Assembly (NCBI RefSeq): GCF_003382565.3
Contig: NZ_CP086253.1
Coordinates: forward strand, 4,400,426-4,464,425
From: Pectobacterium aquaticum
Lineage (GTDB): Bacteria > Pseudomonadota > Gammaproteobacteria > Enterobacterales > Enterobacteriaceae
Direction: 5' to 3'
Length of the DNA: 64,000 nt
Within the stretch, counting starts at the first letter, position 1. Every line of letters starts with the position of its first letter. A model generated the notes under the pieces. The model was not told where the DNA came from. It ran no database searches and worked only from the letters and a program-made list of their open reading frames with translations. The translations under genes were made by a program, and so were the position numbers. Shown piece after piece: positions 32,501 to 42,481 of this stretch.

Positions 32501-33343
32501 TTACACGCCAATATCAACTAACCACTGTTCGACTGTGCGCGGATGAATACTCAATAGTTGCTGCGCACTTATTTTTACATTGATTGCAGAATCTTTGGTT
32601 AGCGCTTTTGCTTCGTAACCTGCAACAACGTCAGCCGCTACCGCCGCACCAAACAATACTGCCAAGCGCTCCCCAAATTCTTTCGGAGTCAAACTCGTAT
32701 AACTGACTTCTCGCCCCAAATGATTAGCGAATGATTTCGCAAGTTCATCACCAGTAACAGCCGGTAACTGACCAATCTCAACGACGCCTGTGATCGCATC
32801 GCTCATCAAAAGTGCCGCTGCGACATCAGCAACATCCAGATGCGAACACCAGGAAACTGGGTAATCTGCTCGTAGTGGATAAGGGAGAACGCCTTCAGTT
32901 TTCACTGCCTCAATCACTATCGGTAACAGCAAATTTTCGAGATATAAACGTGGCGCAATTATCGCGCTAGAGACGCCTGTTGCTTCAACTCCACGGATCA
33001 ATTCGGCTAGCGCACTTTTATCCTCTGAATCACCCAATACCCATCCGCTAGTAGAAATTACCACCCGTTTTGGGCGGGCAAGCCCAACTGCCTCTGCGAT
33101 ATTCTGTGCATATTGCAGGCGCAGGCTTTCAGGCCCTAATGGCAAATGGATAAAAACGCCTTTCGCACCCAAGTACGCCGCAACCAAGGATTGAACGGAC
33201 GTGAGATCCACCGCTACGGCTGAACCCGATTCAAGATTTTGTGGATGCCTAATCGCAGCCGTTACATTTTTACCTTCAGCCACCAATTTTCTAAACAGGG
33301 GGGATCCTTGTGCGCCAGTTGCGCCGTGAACTACGTATGTCAT
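32501..33343 (-). CDS. NmrA-like NAD(P)-binding oxidoreductase or sensor
   Basis: Atypical short-chain dehydrogenase of the NmrA type. The 280-residue product starts MTYVVHGATGAQGSPLFRKL, where the glycine-rich dinucleotide motif H-G-A-T-G-A-Q-G replaces the usual GxxGxxG at about 6-13. YLENLLLPIV and an NmrA-like C-terminal substrate region follow. I prefer the ATG at 33341-33343 (AGAGG five bases upstream) over a GTG two codons earlier. It is divergent from an HxlR-family regulator and separated by a short operator region. Substrate unknown; many such pairs respond to quinones or electrophiles (inference). Base composition is close to its neighbours. Confidence 0.75.
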   Translation of the reverse strand: MTYVVHGATGAQGSPLFRKLVAEGKNVTAAIRHPQNLESGSAVAVDLTSVQSLVAAYLGAKGVFIHLPLGPESLRLQYAQNIAEAVGLARPKRVVISTSGWVLGDSEDKSALAELIRGVEATGVSSAIIAPRLYLENLLLPIVIEAVKTEGVLPYPLRADYPVSWCSHLDVADVAAALLMSDAITGVVEIGQLPAVTGDELAKSFANHLGREVSYTSLTPKEFGERLAVLFGAAVAADVVAGYEAKALTKDSAINVKISAQQLLSIHPRTVEQWLVDIGV

Positions 33344-33370
33344 AAACACCTCTATGGTTAAATAAACAGA

Positions 33371-33418
33371 CTATTAATAGTGCTGTGCTAAGATAGGTTA
33401 CGTCAAATGCACTATTAG
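33371..33418. promoter_or_regulatory. Probable HxlR operator between divergent genes
   Basis: A 12-bp palindrome ACTATTAATAGT (33371-33382), whose half GCACTATTA recurs at 33410-33418, lies in the 87-bp gap between the NmrA-like gene and its HxlR regulator. Binding by the regulator is inferred. Confidence 0.55.
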
Positions 33419-33430
33419 AGATGTTTTGCC

Positions 33431-33829
33431 ATGAATGAAAATAAAGTTCCCTGCTGTGGAGTCGCTCGGTTTTTAGTCCTTCTTGATGGACCATGGGCGA
33501 CCTTAATTGTGCGGCAATTGCTCCTTGGCCCCCAGCGTTTCACGCAACTACGAGATGCCCTGCCAGGCATAAGTGCGCATACCCTGACTCATCGGCTGAA
33601 AAAATTTGAGGCGCACGGATTGGTCACTCGCACTGCCTATGCAGAAACACCGCCGCGCGTTGTTTACGAACTCACTCCGCTGGGAGAAGGTTTACGCGGT
33701 GTGTTGGAGTCAATGAAAACCTGGGGCGACGCAGTGCCGAATGAAATAATTGTGGGGAATGTAAAATATAACGAGGCAAGCTTGGCCGACATTAGCGTTC
33801 CTTTACCGGAGTTGAAGTCTCCTTCTTGA
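33431..33829 (+). CDS. HxlR-family winged-helix regulator
   Basis: A 132-residue single-domain regulator with the HxlR signature. It has an N-terminal cysteine pair (PCCGVARFLVLLDGPWATLI), the recognition region LRDALPGISAHTLTHRLKKFEAHGLV and the wing R-T-A-Y-A-E-T-P-P-R-V-V-Y-E-L-T-P-L-G. The N-terminal cysteines are often redox- or electrophile-sensing in this family. Its divergent partner is the NmrA-like gene, so it probably represses both. The arrangement parallels 56126-57530. Confidence 0.85.
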   Translation: MNENKVPCCGVARFLVLLDGPWATLIVRQLLLGPQRFTQLRDALPGISAHTLTHRLKKFEAHGLVTRTAYAETPPRVVYELTPLGEGLRGVLESMKTWGDAVPNEIIVGNVKYNEASLADISVPLPELKSPS

Positions 33830-34045
33830 ACAATCGTCTATAAACCGACGGTGAGGGAGAAGAGCGCGAGCCGTGGTTCGCTCCCCCTCTGGATTGATGC
33901 CAATGTCATGAACAACTAAGTTCACCACGACCATCACTGACAGGCAGCCCACCCACATTATAACGGTCACTTGGGGCTGGATAAGCATTCTTACGACTAA
34001 TTTGGGAAGCCCCTTTTTAATTAACGCAGACTGAAATCACCTAAT

Positions 34046-34930
34046 CTATATCTTTAATGTATCGATAACCGCTCTCAAAGCTGGCGACGCATTGCGATGA
34101 GGGTAGTAAAGATATAGACCGTCCAAGCGGTGGCTAAACTGTTGCAACACCCTGATTAGTTTTCCGTGTTCAAGCTCAGTGGCAACTAGCTCCTCCGGCA
34201 CATAGGCCAACCCTAATCCCATTTTTGCAGCTGCTGCTTCCATATAGCTGTCGGAAAAGACCCACTGCCCCTCTGGCCGATGCTTGATGGGCTTACCCTC
34301 GAGCCAAAGCTCCCACTGATATAGGCTGCCATCGGCAAACTGGTAGGCAATGCAGGGGTGGACCGCTAGCTCGGCTGGCGTCTGCGGAAAGCCGTATTGC
34401 AGAAAATGATCCGGCGTCCCCACCATCACCATCTCCATATCCGGGGTGATGCGCACGGCCACCATCCCCTCGTCCACCTCGCCCCCCAGACGCACACCGG
34501 CATCGAAGCGCTCATCGATGATATTCACGAAGCGGCTTTCGCTGATGAGCTCCAGACGGATATCAGGATAGTGCTGCCTGAAGATGACCAGCTTAGGCAG
34601 CAGCACCTTTTCAATGGCGTGCTGACTGGCATTGATCCTCACAGTACCTGAAGGGATATCGCGAAAATGTGCGAGCGTGGCAAGCCCCGCATCCAGGGAT
34701 TGAAAGCCGCTCATTGCCGTGCGGTATAACTGCTCGCCAGCCTGGGTCAGTGACAGGCTGCGGGTGGTGCGCACCAACAATTGCACCCTGAGCCTGACCT
34801 CGAGATCGCGGATTGTACGACTGATCCCGGACTGAGCCAGTCCCAATCTGGCTGCTGCCCGGGTAAAGCTGCCTTCCCGGGCAACCAGCATGAAAACGTG
34901 GAGATCGTTGTAATTTTCGCGGCTTGTCAT
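34046..34930 (-). CDS. LysR-family transcriptional regulator
   Basis: A 294-residue LysR-type regulator. The N-terminal winged helix is at about 5-64 (DLHVFMLVAREGSFTRAAAR, LGLAQSGISRTIRDLE), followed by a periplasmic-binding-protein-like effector domain. It is transcribed divergently from the secreted hydrolase at 35134, a usual sign that it controls that gene. Together with the hydrolase and the MFS remnant it is richer in G+C than the flanking 31.4-33.8 kb, suggesting joint acquisition. Effector unknown. Confidence 0.88.
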   Translation of the reverse strand: MTSRENYNDLHVFMLVAREGSFTRAAARLGLAQSGISRTIRDLEVRLRVQLLVRTTRSLSLTQAGEQLYRTAMSGFQSLDAGLATLAHFRDIPSGTVRINASQHAIEKVLLPKLVIFRQHYPDIRLELISESRFVNIIDERFDAGVRLGGEVDEGMVAVRITPDMEMVMVGTPDHFLQYGFPQTPAELAVHPCIAYQFADGSLYQWELWLEGKPIKHRPEGQWVFSDSYMEAAAAKMGLGLAYVPEELVATELEHGKLIRVLQQFSHRLDGLYLYYPHRNASPALRAVIDTLKI

Positions 34931-35133
34931 CTTGTTCCACCCACACTTTTTTCAGCCAGCCATGGCTTGTTCAACGCCTATTGGACGTCCGAATTAAGAA
35001 CACATACACATTAATGTTATCAAAAAAACCGATCTAATCATCACAAATGGTTCTAACTAGAATGTAGCTTATGGTTCACAACACCATCAATCCAGTACCA
35101 CGGATCAGAAACCCGATTTCAAGGAGTTTTGCC

Positions 35134-36270
35134 ATGAATGTCCTCCCCAAGAAGCTGACAGCTATCGCGTCTGCCCTGCTGCTGGGCGCAGCATTAACCG
35201 GAGTATCCACAATGAGTCATGCACAGACTGCCAATCCCACTGAACCCGTCTCAATGGTGACCCAATGGGACAAGACTTTTGCCCAGAGCGACAAAGTCGA
35301 GCATCGCAAGGTGAGCTTCAAGAACCGTTATGGCATCACCCTGGTCGCTGACCTCTATCTGCCGAAGAACCGGGGAAACGCCAAGCTAGCGGCCATAGCT
35401 CTGGGCGGCCCCTTTGGCGCGGTGAAGGAGCAGTCGAGCGGTCTCTATGCCCAAACTCTGGCCGAGCGCGGGTTCGTCACTCTGGCATTTGACCCCTCCT
35501 ACACCGGCGAAAGCGGCGGTCAACCGCGCGATGTGGCCTCACCCGACATCAATACCGAAGACTTCAGCGCAGCCGTCGATTTCCTTGGCTTGCAAGAGGA
35601 AGTGGACCGTACTCGGATCGGTTTGCTGGGGATCTGCGGCTGGGGTGGTATGGCCCTCAATGCCGCAGCCGCGGATACTCGCATCAAAGCCGTGGCGACC
35701 AGCGTAATGTATGACATGAGTCGAGCCATGGGGCATGGGGTGGGCGATGGCAAGGATCGTTACACCACTGCCGATCGCCGCGCCATATTGAAACACCTGA
35801 ACGAACAACGTTGGCAAGACGCAGAAAGTGGCTCATTTGCCCATAGCAATCACGATCTCTATGTCGACCAGAAGGGTAACGTCACGGCAGCCAGCCGGAC
35901 CCTGCCAGAGGCACTGCCGGACAATCCGCATCCGGTACTCAAGGAGTTCTTCGATTACTACCGTTTGCCACGCGGGTTCCACTCCCGCTCGGTGAACTCC
36001 AATGGAGCCTGGACCACCACCATGCCCCTGTCGTTTATGAATATGCCACTGTTGAGCTATGCCAGCGAGATCAAGATTCCTACGCTTGTCGTCACCGGCG
36101 AGAACGCCCACTCGCGCTACTTTGCCGAAGATGCCTTCAAGGCCGTGGGAAGTCAGCAAAAAGAACTGGTCGTGGTACTGGGCGCCAACCATGTTGATCT
36201 CTACGATAACGTGGCAGGCAAGATCCCCTTTGGTCAGTTTGAGCAGTTCTTCAAGACCAACCTGAAGTAA
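35134..36270 (+). CDS. Secreted alpha/beta hydrolase of dienelactone-hydrolase type
   Basis: A 378-residue exported hydrolase of unknown substrate. I start at the ATG at 35134, preceded by AAGGAG; a longer frame from 35071 lacks such a site. The signal peptide runs to about residue 30 (...GVSTMSHA). The fold shows the oxyanion region ALGGPFGAVKEQ near 89-100 and the nucleophile elbow GLLGICGWGGMA with a Cys at about 168 rather than Ser, as in dienelactone hydrolases. The catalytic His lies in GANHVDLYD at about 353. It is divergent from a LysR gene and followed by a terminator and a broken MFS gene. It may belong to the DLH/YcjY group; I cannot name the reaction. Confidence 0.8.
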   Translation: MNVLPKKLTAIASALLLGAALTGVSTMSHAQTANPTEPVSMVTQWDKTFAQSDKVEHRKVSFKNRYGITLVADLYLPKNRGNAKLAAIALGGPFGAVKEQSSGLYAQTLAERGFVTLAFDPSYTGESGGQPRDVASPDINTEDFSAAVDFLGLQEEVDRTRIGLLGICGWGGMALNAAAADTRIKAVATSVMYDMSRAMGHGVGDGKDRYTTADRRAILKHLNEQRWQDAESGSFAHSNHDLYVDQKGNVTAASRTLPEALPDNPHPVLKEFFDYYRLPRGFHSRSVNSNGAWTTTMPLSFMNMPLLSYASEIKIPTLVVTGENAHSRYFAEDAFKAVGSQQKELVVVLGANHVDLYDNVAGKIPFGQFEQFFKTNLK

Positions 36271-36280
36271 AGACCAAGCA

Positions 36281-36308
36281 CGCGGCGGGCCATCCCGCCG
36301 CGCATTTT
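36281..36308 (+). terminator. Terminator after the secreted hydrolase
   Basis: 9-bp GC stem CGCGGCGGG/CCCGCCGCG with a CCAT loop (36281-36302), followed by CATTTTCC. Confidence 0.75.
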
Positions 36309-36444
36309 CCATCGGATGCGGTATCACATGACGTGTCTGCTGCACGTAAGCTGATCGGCAATGACCACTGAAACACGCACCATTGAAGCCTTCCAATGAC
36401 GCACCTCCACCCTTCAATATCAGGTCCTAAAATGAAGACTCATC

Positions 36445-36840
36445 ATGCCACTGTCGAATCCCTCCCCGCAGTACAAGAACATTGGGGGGCCGTGGGGGCC
36501 ATGTCCCTCTGCTGATCGCCGCCGAGTTTATGCCGGTCAGCCTACTGACCCCGATCGCCCGCGATCTCGGTGCCAGCGATGGCCAGGCAGGCCTTGCCAT
36601 CTCCATCTCGGGCCTCTTCGCCGTCGTCGCCAGCCTGCTGGTCACTCGGGTCTGCGCCCACCATGAGCGGCGTCATGTGCTGATGCTGACCCTGTGGGGT
36701 GCTATCAATGCCGCCATTCCGGTTGCCTGGTCCGCCTGGATAGCTCGGGGGATCCACGATGCCCCCGAGAATGGTGGCGGCCTCATCGTTGCCGCAATTT
36801 GGCTCATTTTTGGCATTGCACTGCTTGCCCGCGACACAGA
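36445..36840 (+). pseudogene. MFS transporter pseudogene, frameshifted and internally deleted
   Basis: The N-terminus MPLSNPSPQYK is followed by a frameshift into EHWGAVGAMSLC, a second shift and then LLIAAEFMPVSLLTPIARDL, GASDGQAGLAISISGLFAVV and ASLLV. The frame then jumps to LWGAINAAIPVAWSAWIARG and DAPENGGGLIVAAIW, which belongs near the last helices of DHA1-type MFS drug or nucleoside exporters. About 250 residues of the middle are therefore missing. A continuous frame across 36482-37021 exists only because of the fusion and is not a real gene. Probably once part of the LysR/hydrolase cassette. Confidence 0.75.
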
Positions 36841-36856
36841 ATCAACGAGATTATCG

Positions 36857-36952
36857 ATGACCGTAGACTGGATCTGGCAACATGATGAGTGGCCAAACTT
36901 TTGCTGGCAAGATTGGCTGTTACTGCCACGACTACGCCGTGCAAATTACTTA
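36857..36952 (+). pseudogene. Fragment resembling the N-terminus of a Fic-family protein
   Basis: From an ATG at 36857 the frame reads MTVDWIWQHDEWPNFCWQDW and then LLLPRLRRANY, resembling the start of Fic proteins with the DUF4172 N-terminal domain (W-I-W-Q...W-P-x-F-x-W). No Fic core (HPFxxGNGR) follows before the Pho boxes of pstS. It is in frame with the MFS remnant, probably by chance. The identification rests on a short motif. Confidence 0.4.
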
Positions 36953-37042
36953 GCCATAACTAGACTCACTGACCGATCCCCTGCACCAGTCAGAACGCCT
37001 GTTCTGGCTGGTGATGCCTGAATTTTCCTGCACTCTGCGTCA

Positions 37043-37093
37043 CTGTCATAAAACTGTCACACTGCGTACATTTTACTGTCACCAAATTGTCCT
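37043..37093 (+). promoter_or_regulatory. Two Pho boxes upstream of pstS
   Basis: CTGTCATAAAACTGTCAC (37043-37060) matches the Pho box consensus essentially perfectly. A second, weaker box CTGTCACCAAATTGTCCT (37076-37093) starts exactly 33 bp later, three helical turns. Tandem PhoB sites are the E. coli pstS arrangement; transcription should rise on phosphate starvation. Confidence 0.92.
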
Positions 37094-37184
37094 ATTTTTC
37101 CTCCTGCGAACTACATTCTGATTTGATAACTCTGATAGATAACGACGTTACGTCGACACGTTTGAGTATCCCACAGGAGGGATT

Positions 37185-38225
37185 ATGAAACTGATGCGTA
37201 CCACTCTTGCCAGTGTTGTTGCGGCAACCTTTTCTCTGACGGCATTTTCTGCTTTAGCTGCTGCTAACCTCACCGGTGCCGGTGCGACATTCCCTGCGCC
37301 TGTTTATGCCAAATGGGCTGACTCCTATCAAAAAGAAACGGGTAATAAAGTTAACTATCAAGGCATCGGTTCTTCTGGCGGTGTAAAACAGATTATCGCT
37401 AAAACGGTCGACTTTGGTGCTTCTGACGCGCCTCTGGCTGACGACAAATTAACACAGGATGGTTTATTCCAGTTCCCAACCATTATCGGTGGTGTGGTGT
37501 TGGCAGTGAACGTTCCTGGTATCAAATCTGGCGAATTGACGCTGGATGGTAAAACGCTGGGTGACATTTACCTGGGTAACATCAAAAAATGGAACGACCC
37601 AGCAATCACCAAACTGAACCCGAATGCCAAACTGCCGGATCAGGACATCGCTGTGGTTCGTCGTGCTGACGGTTCTGGTACGTCTTTCGTATTCACTAGC
37701 TACCTGGCAAAAGTGAACCCAGAGTGGAAAGAGAAGATTGGTGCAGGTTCTACCGTGAACTGGCCGACCGGCCTGGGCGGTAAAGGTAATGATGGTATCG
37801 CGGCCTTCGTACAGCGTCTGCCTGGTTCTATCGGTTACGTAGAATACGCGTATGCGAAGCAGAACAACCTGACTTACACCAAACTGATTTCTGCCGATGG
37901 CAAATCGGTTAGCCCGACTGGCGCAAGCTTCAGCAACGCAGCCAAAGAGATCGACTGGAGCAAGTCTTTCGCTCAAGACCTGACTAACCAGAAAGGCGCT
38001 GACGCATGGCCGATCACCTCAACCACGTTCATCCTGGTTCACACCAAACAGGAAAAACCTGAGCAGGGCGCTGAAGTGTTGAAATTCTTCGACTGGGCGT
38101 TCAAGAAAGGCGGTGAGCAAGCCGAAGCGCTGGATTACGCCACGCTGCCAAAAGAAGTGGTTGAGCAAATCCGTGCAGCCTGGAAAACTCAGGTAAAAGA
38201 CAGCAGCGGCAAAGCACTGTACTAA
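37185..38225 (+). CDS. pstS: Periplasmic phosphate-binding protein PstS
   Basis: High-affinity phosphate receptor of the PstSCAB importer. The product has 346 residues, as in E. coli. The signal peptide runs to about residue 25 (...[10 protein letters not shown]), followed by the mature [18 protein letters not shown]. Phosphate-binding loops include [19 protein letters not shown] and [12 protein letters not shown]. Start ATG at 37185 after an AGGAGGG site. First gene of the pst-phoU operon and controlled by the twin Pho boxes. Confidence 0.97.
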   Translation: MKLMRTTLASVVAATFSLTAFSALAAANLTGAGATFPAPVYAKWADSYQKETGNKVNYQGIGSSGGVKQIIAKTVDFGASDAPLADDKLTQDGLFQFPTIIGGVVLAVNVPGIKSGELTLDGKTLGDIYLGNIKKWNDPAITKLNPNAKLPDQDIAVVRRADGSGTSFVFTSYLAKVNPEWKEKIGAGSTVNWPTGLGGKGNDGIAAFVQRLPGSIGYVEYAYAKQNNLTYTKLISADGKSVSPTGASFSNAAKEIDWSKSFAQDLTNQKGADAWPITSTTFILVHTKQEKPEQGAEVLKFFDWAFKKGGEQAEALDYATLPKEVVEQIRAAWKTQVKDSSGKALY

Positions 38226-38315
38226 TTAGTGTATCGACACGTCGTGTTGATAACCAGAGCACGATGAGGTTGTCAGGTTCTGGGAAATACGTAGTGGAAT
38301 AACAAGTCGTATCGG

Positions 38316-38344
38316 GGCGGAGAGGTGATAGCAACCTCTCTGCC
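38316..38344 (+). other. Intercistronic stem-loop between pstS and pstC
   Basis: An 11-bp stem GGCGGAGAGGT/ACCTCTCTGCC with one G-T pair and a 7-base loop, in the 162-bp gap. It probably protects the pstS message and lowers pstC expression, consistent with the excess of binding protein over permease. Confidence 0.6.
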
Positions 38345-38387
38345 TTCAACAGTTTATCAAATGTAGTTAAAACGAGAAGAGAGACGT

Positions 38388-39347
38388 ATGGCGGAGTACA
38401 AGCCAACTATCAAAGCCCCGGGAAAGTATGGCGATATCCTCTTCAGCACGCTGGTAAAACTGGCGGCGCTGGTCACGCTACTGCTATTGGGTGGCATCAT
38501 TGTTTCCCTGATGGTGGCGTCCTGGCCCAGCATCGAGAAGTTCGGTTTTGCCTTCTTGTGGACGAAAGAGTGGGACGCGCCCGCAGAACAGTTTGGTGCA
38601 CTGGTTCCGATTTACGGTACTGTCGTGACCTCACTGATTGCATTGATTATTGCAATCCCGATTAGCTTTGGGATTGCGCTATTTCTGACCGAATTGGCTC
38701 CAGCCTGGTTGAAGCGTCCGCTTGGCGTGGCGATTGAATTGCTGGCGGCCATTCCGAGTATCGTTTACGGCATGTGGGGGCTGTTTATTTTTGCTCCGCT
38801 GTTTGCCAAATACTTCCAACAACCGATAGGCAACGTCCTGTCCGGTATTCCTATTGTTGGCTCGCTGTTCTCCGGCCCAGCATTCGGGATCGGTATTCTG
38901 GCGGCTGGCGTCATTCTGGCCATCATGATTATCCCGTACATTGCGGCGGTGATGCGTGATGTGTTTGAGCAAACGCCAGTGATGATGAAAGAATCTGCCT
39001 ACGGTATTGGCTGTACAACGTGGGAAGTCATCTGGCGCATTGTGCTGCCTTATACCAAAAACGGCGTGATCGGCGGGGTGATGTTGGGACTGGGGCGTGC
39101 CCTGGGGGAAACCATGGCGGTGACCTTTATCATCGGTAACACCTACCAGCTCGACAGCGCGTCGTTGTATATGCCAGGCAATAGTATTACCTCTGCGCTG
39201 GCGAACGAATTCGCCGAAGCCGAATCCGGCCTGCACACGGCGGCGCTGATGGAGTTAGGGCTGATTCTGTTTGTGATTACCTTTATTGTTCTGGCATGTT
39301 CAAAGCTGATGGTTATGCGTCTGGCTAAAAATGAGGGGACGCGCTAA
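38388..39347 (+). CDS. pstC: Phosphate ABC transporter permease PstC
   Basis: Inner-membrane permease, 319 residues, the E. coli length. About six membrane segments are present. The ABC-contact (EAA) loop reads [20 protein letters not shown], with the conserved [13 protein letters not shown] after it. Its stop TAA shares one base with the ATG of pstA (TAATG), indicating tight coupling. Confidence 0.96.
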   Translation: MAEYKPTIKAPGKYGDILFSTLVKLAALVTLLLLGGIIVSLMVASWPSIEKFGFAFLWTKEWDAPAEQFGALVPIYGTVVTSLIALIIAIPISFGIALFLTELAPAWLKRPLGVAIELLAAIPSIVYGMWGLFIFAPLFAKYFQQPIGNVLSGIPIVGSLFSGPAFGIGILAAGVILAIMIIPYIAAVMRDVFEQTPVMMKESAYGIGCTTWEVIWRIVLPYTKNGVIGGVMLGLGRALGETMAVTFIIGNTYQLDSASLYMPGNSITSALANEFAEAESGLHTAALMELGLILFVITFIVLACSKLMVMRLAKNEGTR

Positions 39348-40234
39348 TGGCTATATTAGGCATAGAGCAAGACGCTGCACTGGAGCGTTCGCGGCGTAAA
39401 ATGCAGGCCTGGCGCCGCCAGAAAAACCGCATTGCGCTGTTTTTATCCATGTCCACGATGGTGTTTGGCCTGTTCTGGCTGGTCTGGATCCTGTTTTCGA
39501 CCGTGACCCGAGGCGTGGATGGCATGTCTCTGGCGCTGTTTACCGAAATGACGCCGCCGCCTAATACGGCGGGTGGTGGATTGGCGAATGCTATCGTCGG
39601 GAGTGGATTGCTGATCCTGTGGGCGACGCTGCTGGGGACGCCGCTGGGGATTATGGCGGGCATCTATCTGGCGGAATACGGTCGTAAATCCTGGATCGCC
39701 GAAGTGATTCGTTTCATCAACGACATTCTGCTGTCAGCACCGTCGATTGTGGTGGGGCTGTTTGTCTACACGCTGGTGGTGGCAAAAATGCAGCACTTCT
39801 CCGGCTGGGCAGGCGTAATTGCGCTGGCGTTGTTGCAGGTGCCGATTGTGATTCGTACCACCGAGAACATGCTTAAACTGGTACCGGATAGCCTGCGCGA
39901 AGCGGCTTATGCACTGGGTACGCCGAAATGGAAAATGATTTCTGCGATTACGCTGAAGGCATCGGTATCGGGCATTATCACTGGGGTATTGCTGGCCATC
40001 GCACGTATCGCTGGGGAAACCGCACCGTTGCTGTTTACGTCTCTGTCGAATCAGTTCTGGAGCACGGATATGATGCATCCGATTGCTAACCTGCCGGTCA
40101 CCATATTTAAGTTTGCCATGAGCCCGTTTGTGGAGTGGCAACAGTTGGCCTGGGCAGGGGTACTGCTGATTACGATGTGCGTGCTGCTGCTGAATATTCT
40201 GGCGCGCGTTATTTTCTCTGCCAAGAAGAACTAA
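39347..40234 (+). CDS. pstA: Phosphate ABC transporter permease PstA
   Basis: Second permease subunit, 295 residues (E. coli 296). It has six predicted membrane segments and the EAA loop [19 protein letters not shown], followed by [22 protein letters not shown]. It overlaps pstC by one base. It pairs with PstC to form the channel energised by PstB. Confidence 0.96.
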   Translation: MAILGIEQDAALERSRRKMQAWRRQKNRIALFLSMSTMVFGLFWLVWILFSTVTRGVDGMSLALFTEMTPPPNTAGGGLANAIVGSGLLILWATLLGTPLGIMAGIYLAEYGRKSWIAEVIRFINDILLSAPSIVVGLFVYTLVVAKMQHFSGWAGVIALALLQVPIVIRTTENMLKLVPDSLREAAYALGTPKWKMISAITLKASVSGIITGVLLAIARIAGETAPLLFTSLSNQFWSTDMMHPIANLPVTIFKFAMSPFVEWQQLAWAGVLLITMCVLLLNILARVIFSAKKN

Positions 40235-40260
40235 TTCGCTAAGAAAGCGTCGTTTTCTGA

Positions 40261-41094
<834 letters not shown>

Positions 41095-41107
41095 TTAGGG
41101 AAGCATC

Positions 41108-41839
41108 ATGGATAATCTGAATCTGAACAAACACATTTCCGGTCAGTTTAACGCCGAACTGGAACACATCCGCACGCAGGTCCTGACCATGGGCGGGCTG
41201 GTGGAGCAACAACTGAGTGACGCGATTACCGCGATGCATAATCAGGACGCGAATCTGGCTCAGCAGGTGATTGAAGGCGACGCCAAAGTTAACATGATGG
41301 AAGTGGCGATTGATGAAGCCTGCGTGCGCATTATTGCGAAGCGCCAGCCTACCGCCAGCGATCTGCGTCTGGTGATGGCGATCATCAAAACCATCTCCGA
41401 GCTGGAACGTATCGGTGACGTGGCGGATAAAATCTGTCGCACCGCGCTGGAGAAATTCTCTCATCAGCATCAGCCGTTGCTGGTGAGTCTGGAGTCATTA
41501 GGGCGCCACACCGTGCAGATGCTGCATGACGTGCTGGATGCGTTTGCCCGCATGGATCTGGACGAAGCGATTCGTATTTATCGCGAAGACAAAAAAGTGG
41601 ATAAAGAGTACGAAGGGATTGTGCGTCAACTGATGACCCACATGATGGAAGATCCTCGCACTATCCCAAGCGTACTGACCGCACTGTTCTGCGCCCGTTC
41701 TATCGAGCGTATCGGTGACCGTTGCCAGAATATCTGCGAATTTATCTTCTACTTCGTCAAAGGTCAGGATTTCCGTCACCTGGGTGGCGATGCGCTGGAG
41801 AAGTTGCTGGCGCAGAAAGATAAGAAAGAAGAAGAGTAA
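41108..41839 (+). CDS. phoU: Phosphate regulon regulator PhoU
   Basis: Cytoplasmic helical regulator that connects the Pst transporter state to PhoR, keeping the Pho regulon off in high phosphate. It has 243 residues, in two three-helix repeats, each with the metal-binding E-x-x-x-D pattern ([14 protein letters not shown] and [16 protein letters not shown]). Last gene of the operon, followed by a terminator shared with the convergent regulator. Confidence 0.96.
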   Translation: MDNLNLNKHISGQFNAELEHIRTQVLTMGGLVEQQLSDAITAMHNQDANLAQQVIEGDAKVNMMEVAIDEACVRIIAKRQPTASDLRLVMAIIKTISELERIGDVADKICRTALEKFSHQHQPLLVSLESLGRHTVQMLHDVLDAFARMDLDEAIRIYREDKKVDKEYEGIVRQLMTHMMEDPRTIPSVLTALFCARSIERIGDRCQNICEFIFYFVKGQDFRHLGGDALEKLLAQKDKKEEE

Positions 41840-41877
41840 GCTCGTTTTCATTCCGCAAATAAGTTGTCAACGGCCTG

Positions 41878-41905
41878 ACGCCCTGCTTGCAGGGCGTTAT
41901 TTTTT
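41878..41905. terminator. Bidirectional terminator between phoU and the XRE-cupin gene
   Basis: 9-bp stem ACGCCCTGC/GCAGGGCGT with a TT loop (41878-41897), followed by TATTTTTT. It ends at the stop codon of the convergent gene. Confidence 0.85.
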
Positions 41906-42463
41906 ATCAGGATAGTGAATCAAATTGTGGAAGCGCGCCGTGGTATCGGCAGGGTTGTGGTAACGGTGTTCCCTGTCGGCGGTAAAGCGCAAGGCGTCAC
42001 CAGCGGACAACACATGCGTCTGTCCATCAACGGTCATTTCCAGTTGTCCCTCCAGCACAATAATATGCTCGATCACCCCGCTTTCATGCGCCGATGAGGT
42101 GCTGCTGGCTCCCGCCGCCAGCTCAATAACCAACATATCAAAACGCAGTTTTTCGTCGAAGGGGAAGAGGGGAACCACGTGCATTCCCACCTCATCCCCC
42201 CTGAATGTCGAACCTACTCCTGAGCGATAGGTCACGTCTTCATCTGCGAGCGTCGGTTCAATAAAGGTAGAGAACGCCACATTCATGCCGGTCGCAATTT
42301 TCCACAGCGTGGCGACCGTCGGGCTGGATTCACCGCGCTCGATCTGGCCGAGCATTGCTTTGCTCACACCCGTCTCTTCTGCCGCACGTGTGAGGCTCCA
42401 GCCTTTCTCTTGCCTTAACGTTTTCAACGTATTGCCAATACGGCGGGTTAGCTCATCAGACAT
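41897..42463 (-). CDS. XRE-family regulator with cupin domain (SutR/YdcN-like)
   Basis: A 188-residue regulator with an N-terminal helix-turn-helix at about 8-63 (RIGNTLKTLRQEKGWSLTRA, GVSKAMLGQIERGESSPTVA) and a C-terminal cupin with HIIVLEGQLEMTVDGQ and FTADREHRYHNP. E. coli SutR (YdcN) has the same architecture and is also divergent from a BenE-type gene (ydcO). The upstream TTG codon is in frame, but the ATG at 42461-42463 fits the family and the GGAG site. Paired palindromes in the divergent region are its probable operators. Confidence 0.85.
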   Translation of the reverse strand: MSDELTRRIGNTLKTLRQEKGWSLTRAAEETGVSKAMLGQIERGESSPTVATLWKIATGMNVAFSTFIEPTLADEDVTYRSGVGSTFRGDEVGMHVVPLFPFDEKLRFDMLVIELAAGASSTSSAHESGVIEHIIVLEGQLEMTVDGQTHVLSAGDALRFTADREHRYHNPADTTARFHNLIHYPDKK

Positions 42464-42481
42464 CAATATTGGCTCCTGCTT

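Noticed and set aside
36482..37021. 179-codon open frame as a real gene
   Set aside because: It is a fusion of MFS ends and a Fic-like start; the true MFS N-terminus lies in other frames, so this is a scar.
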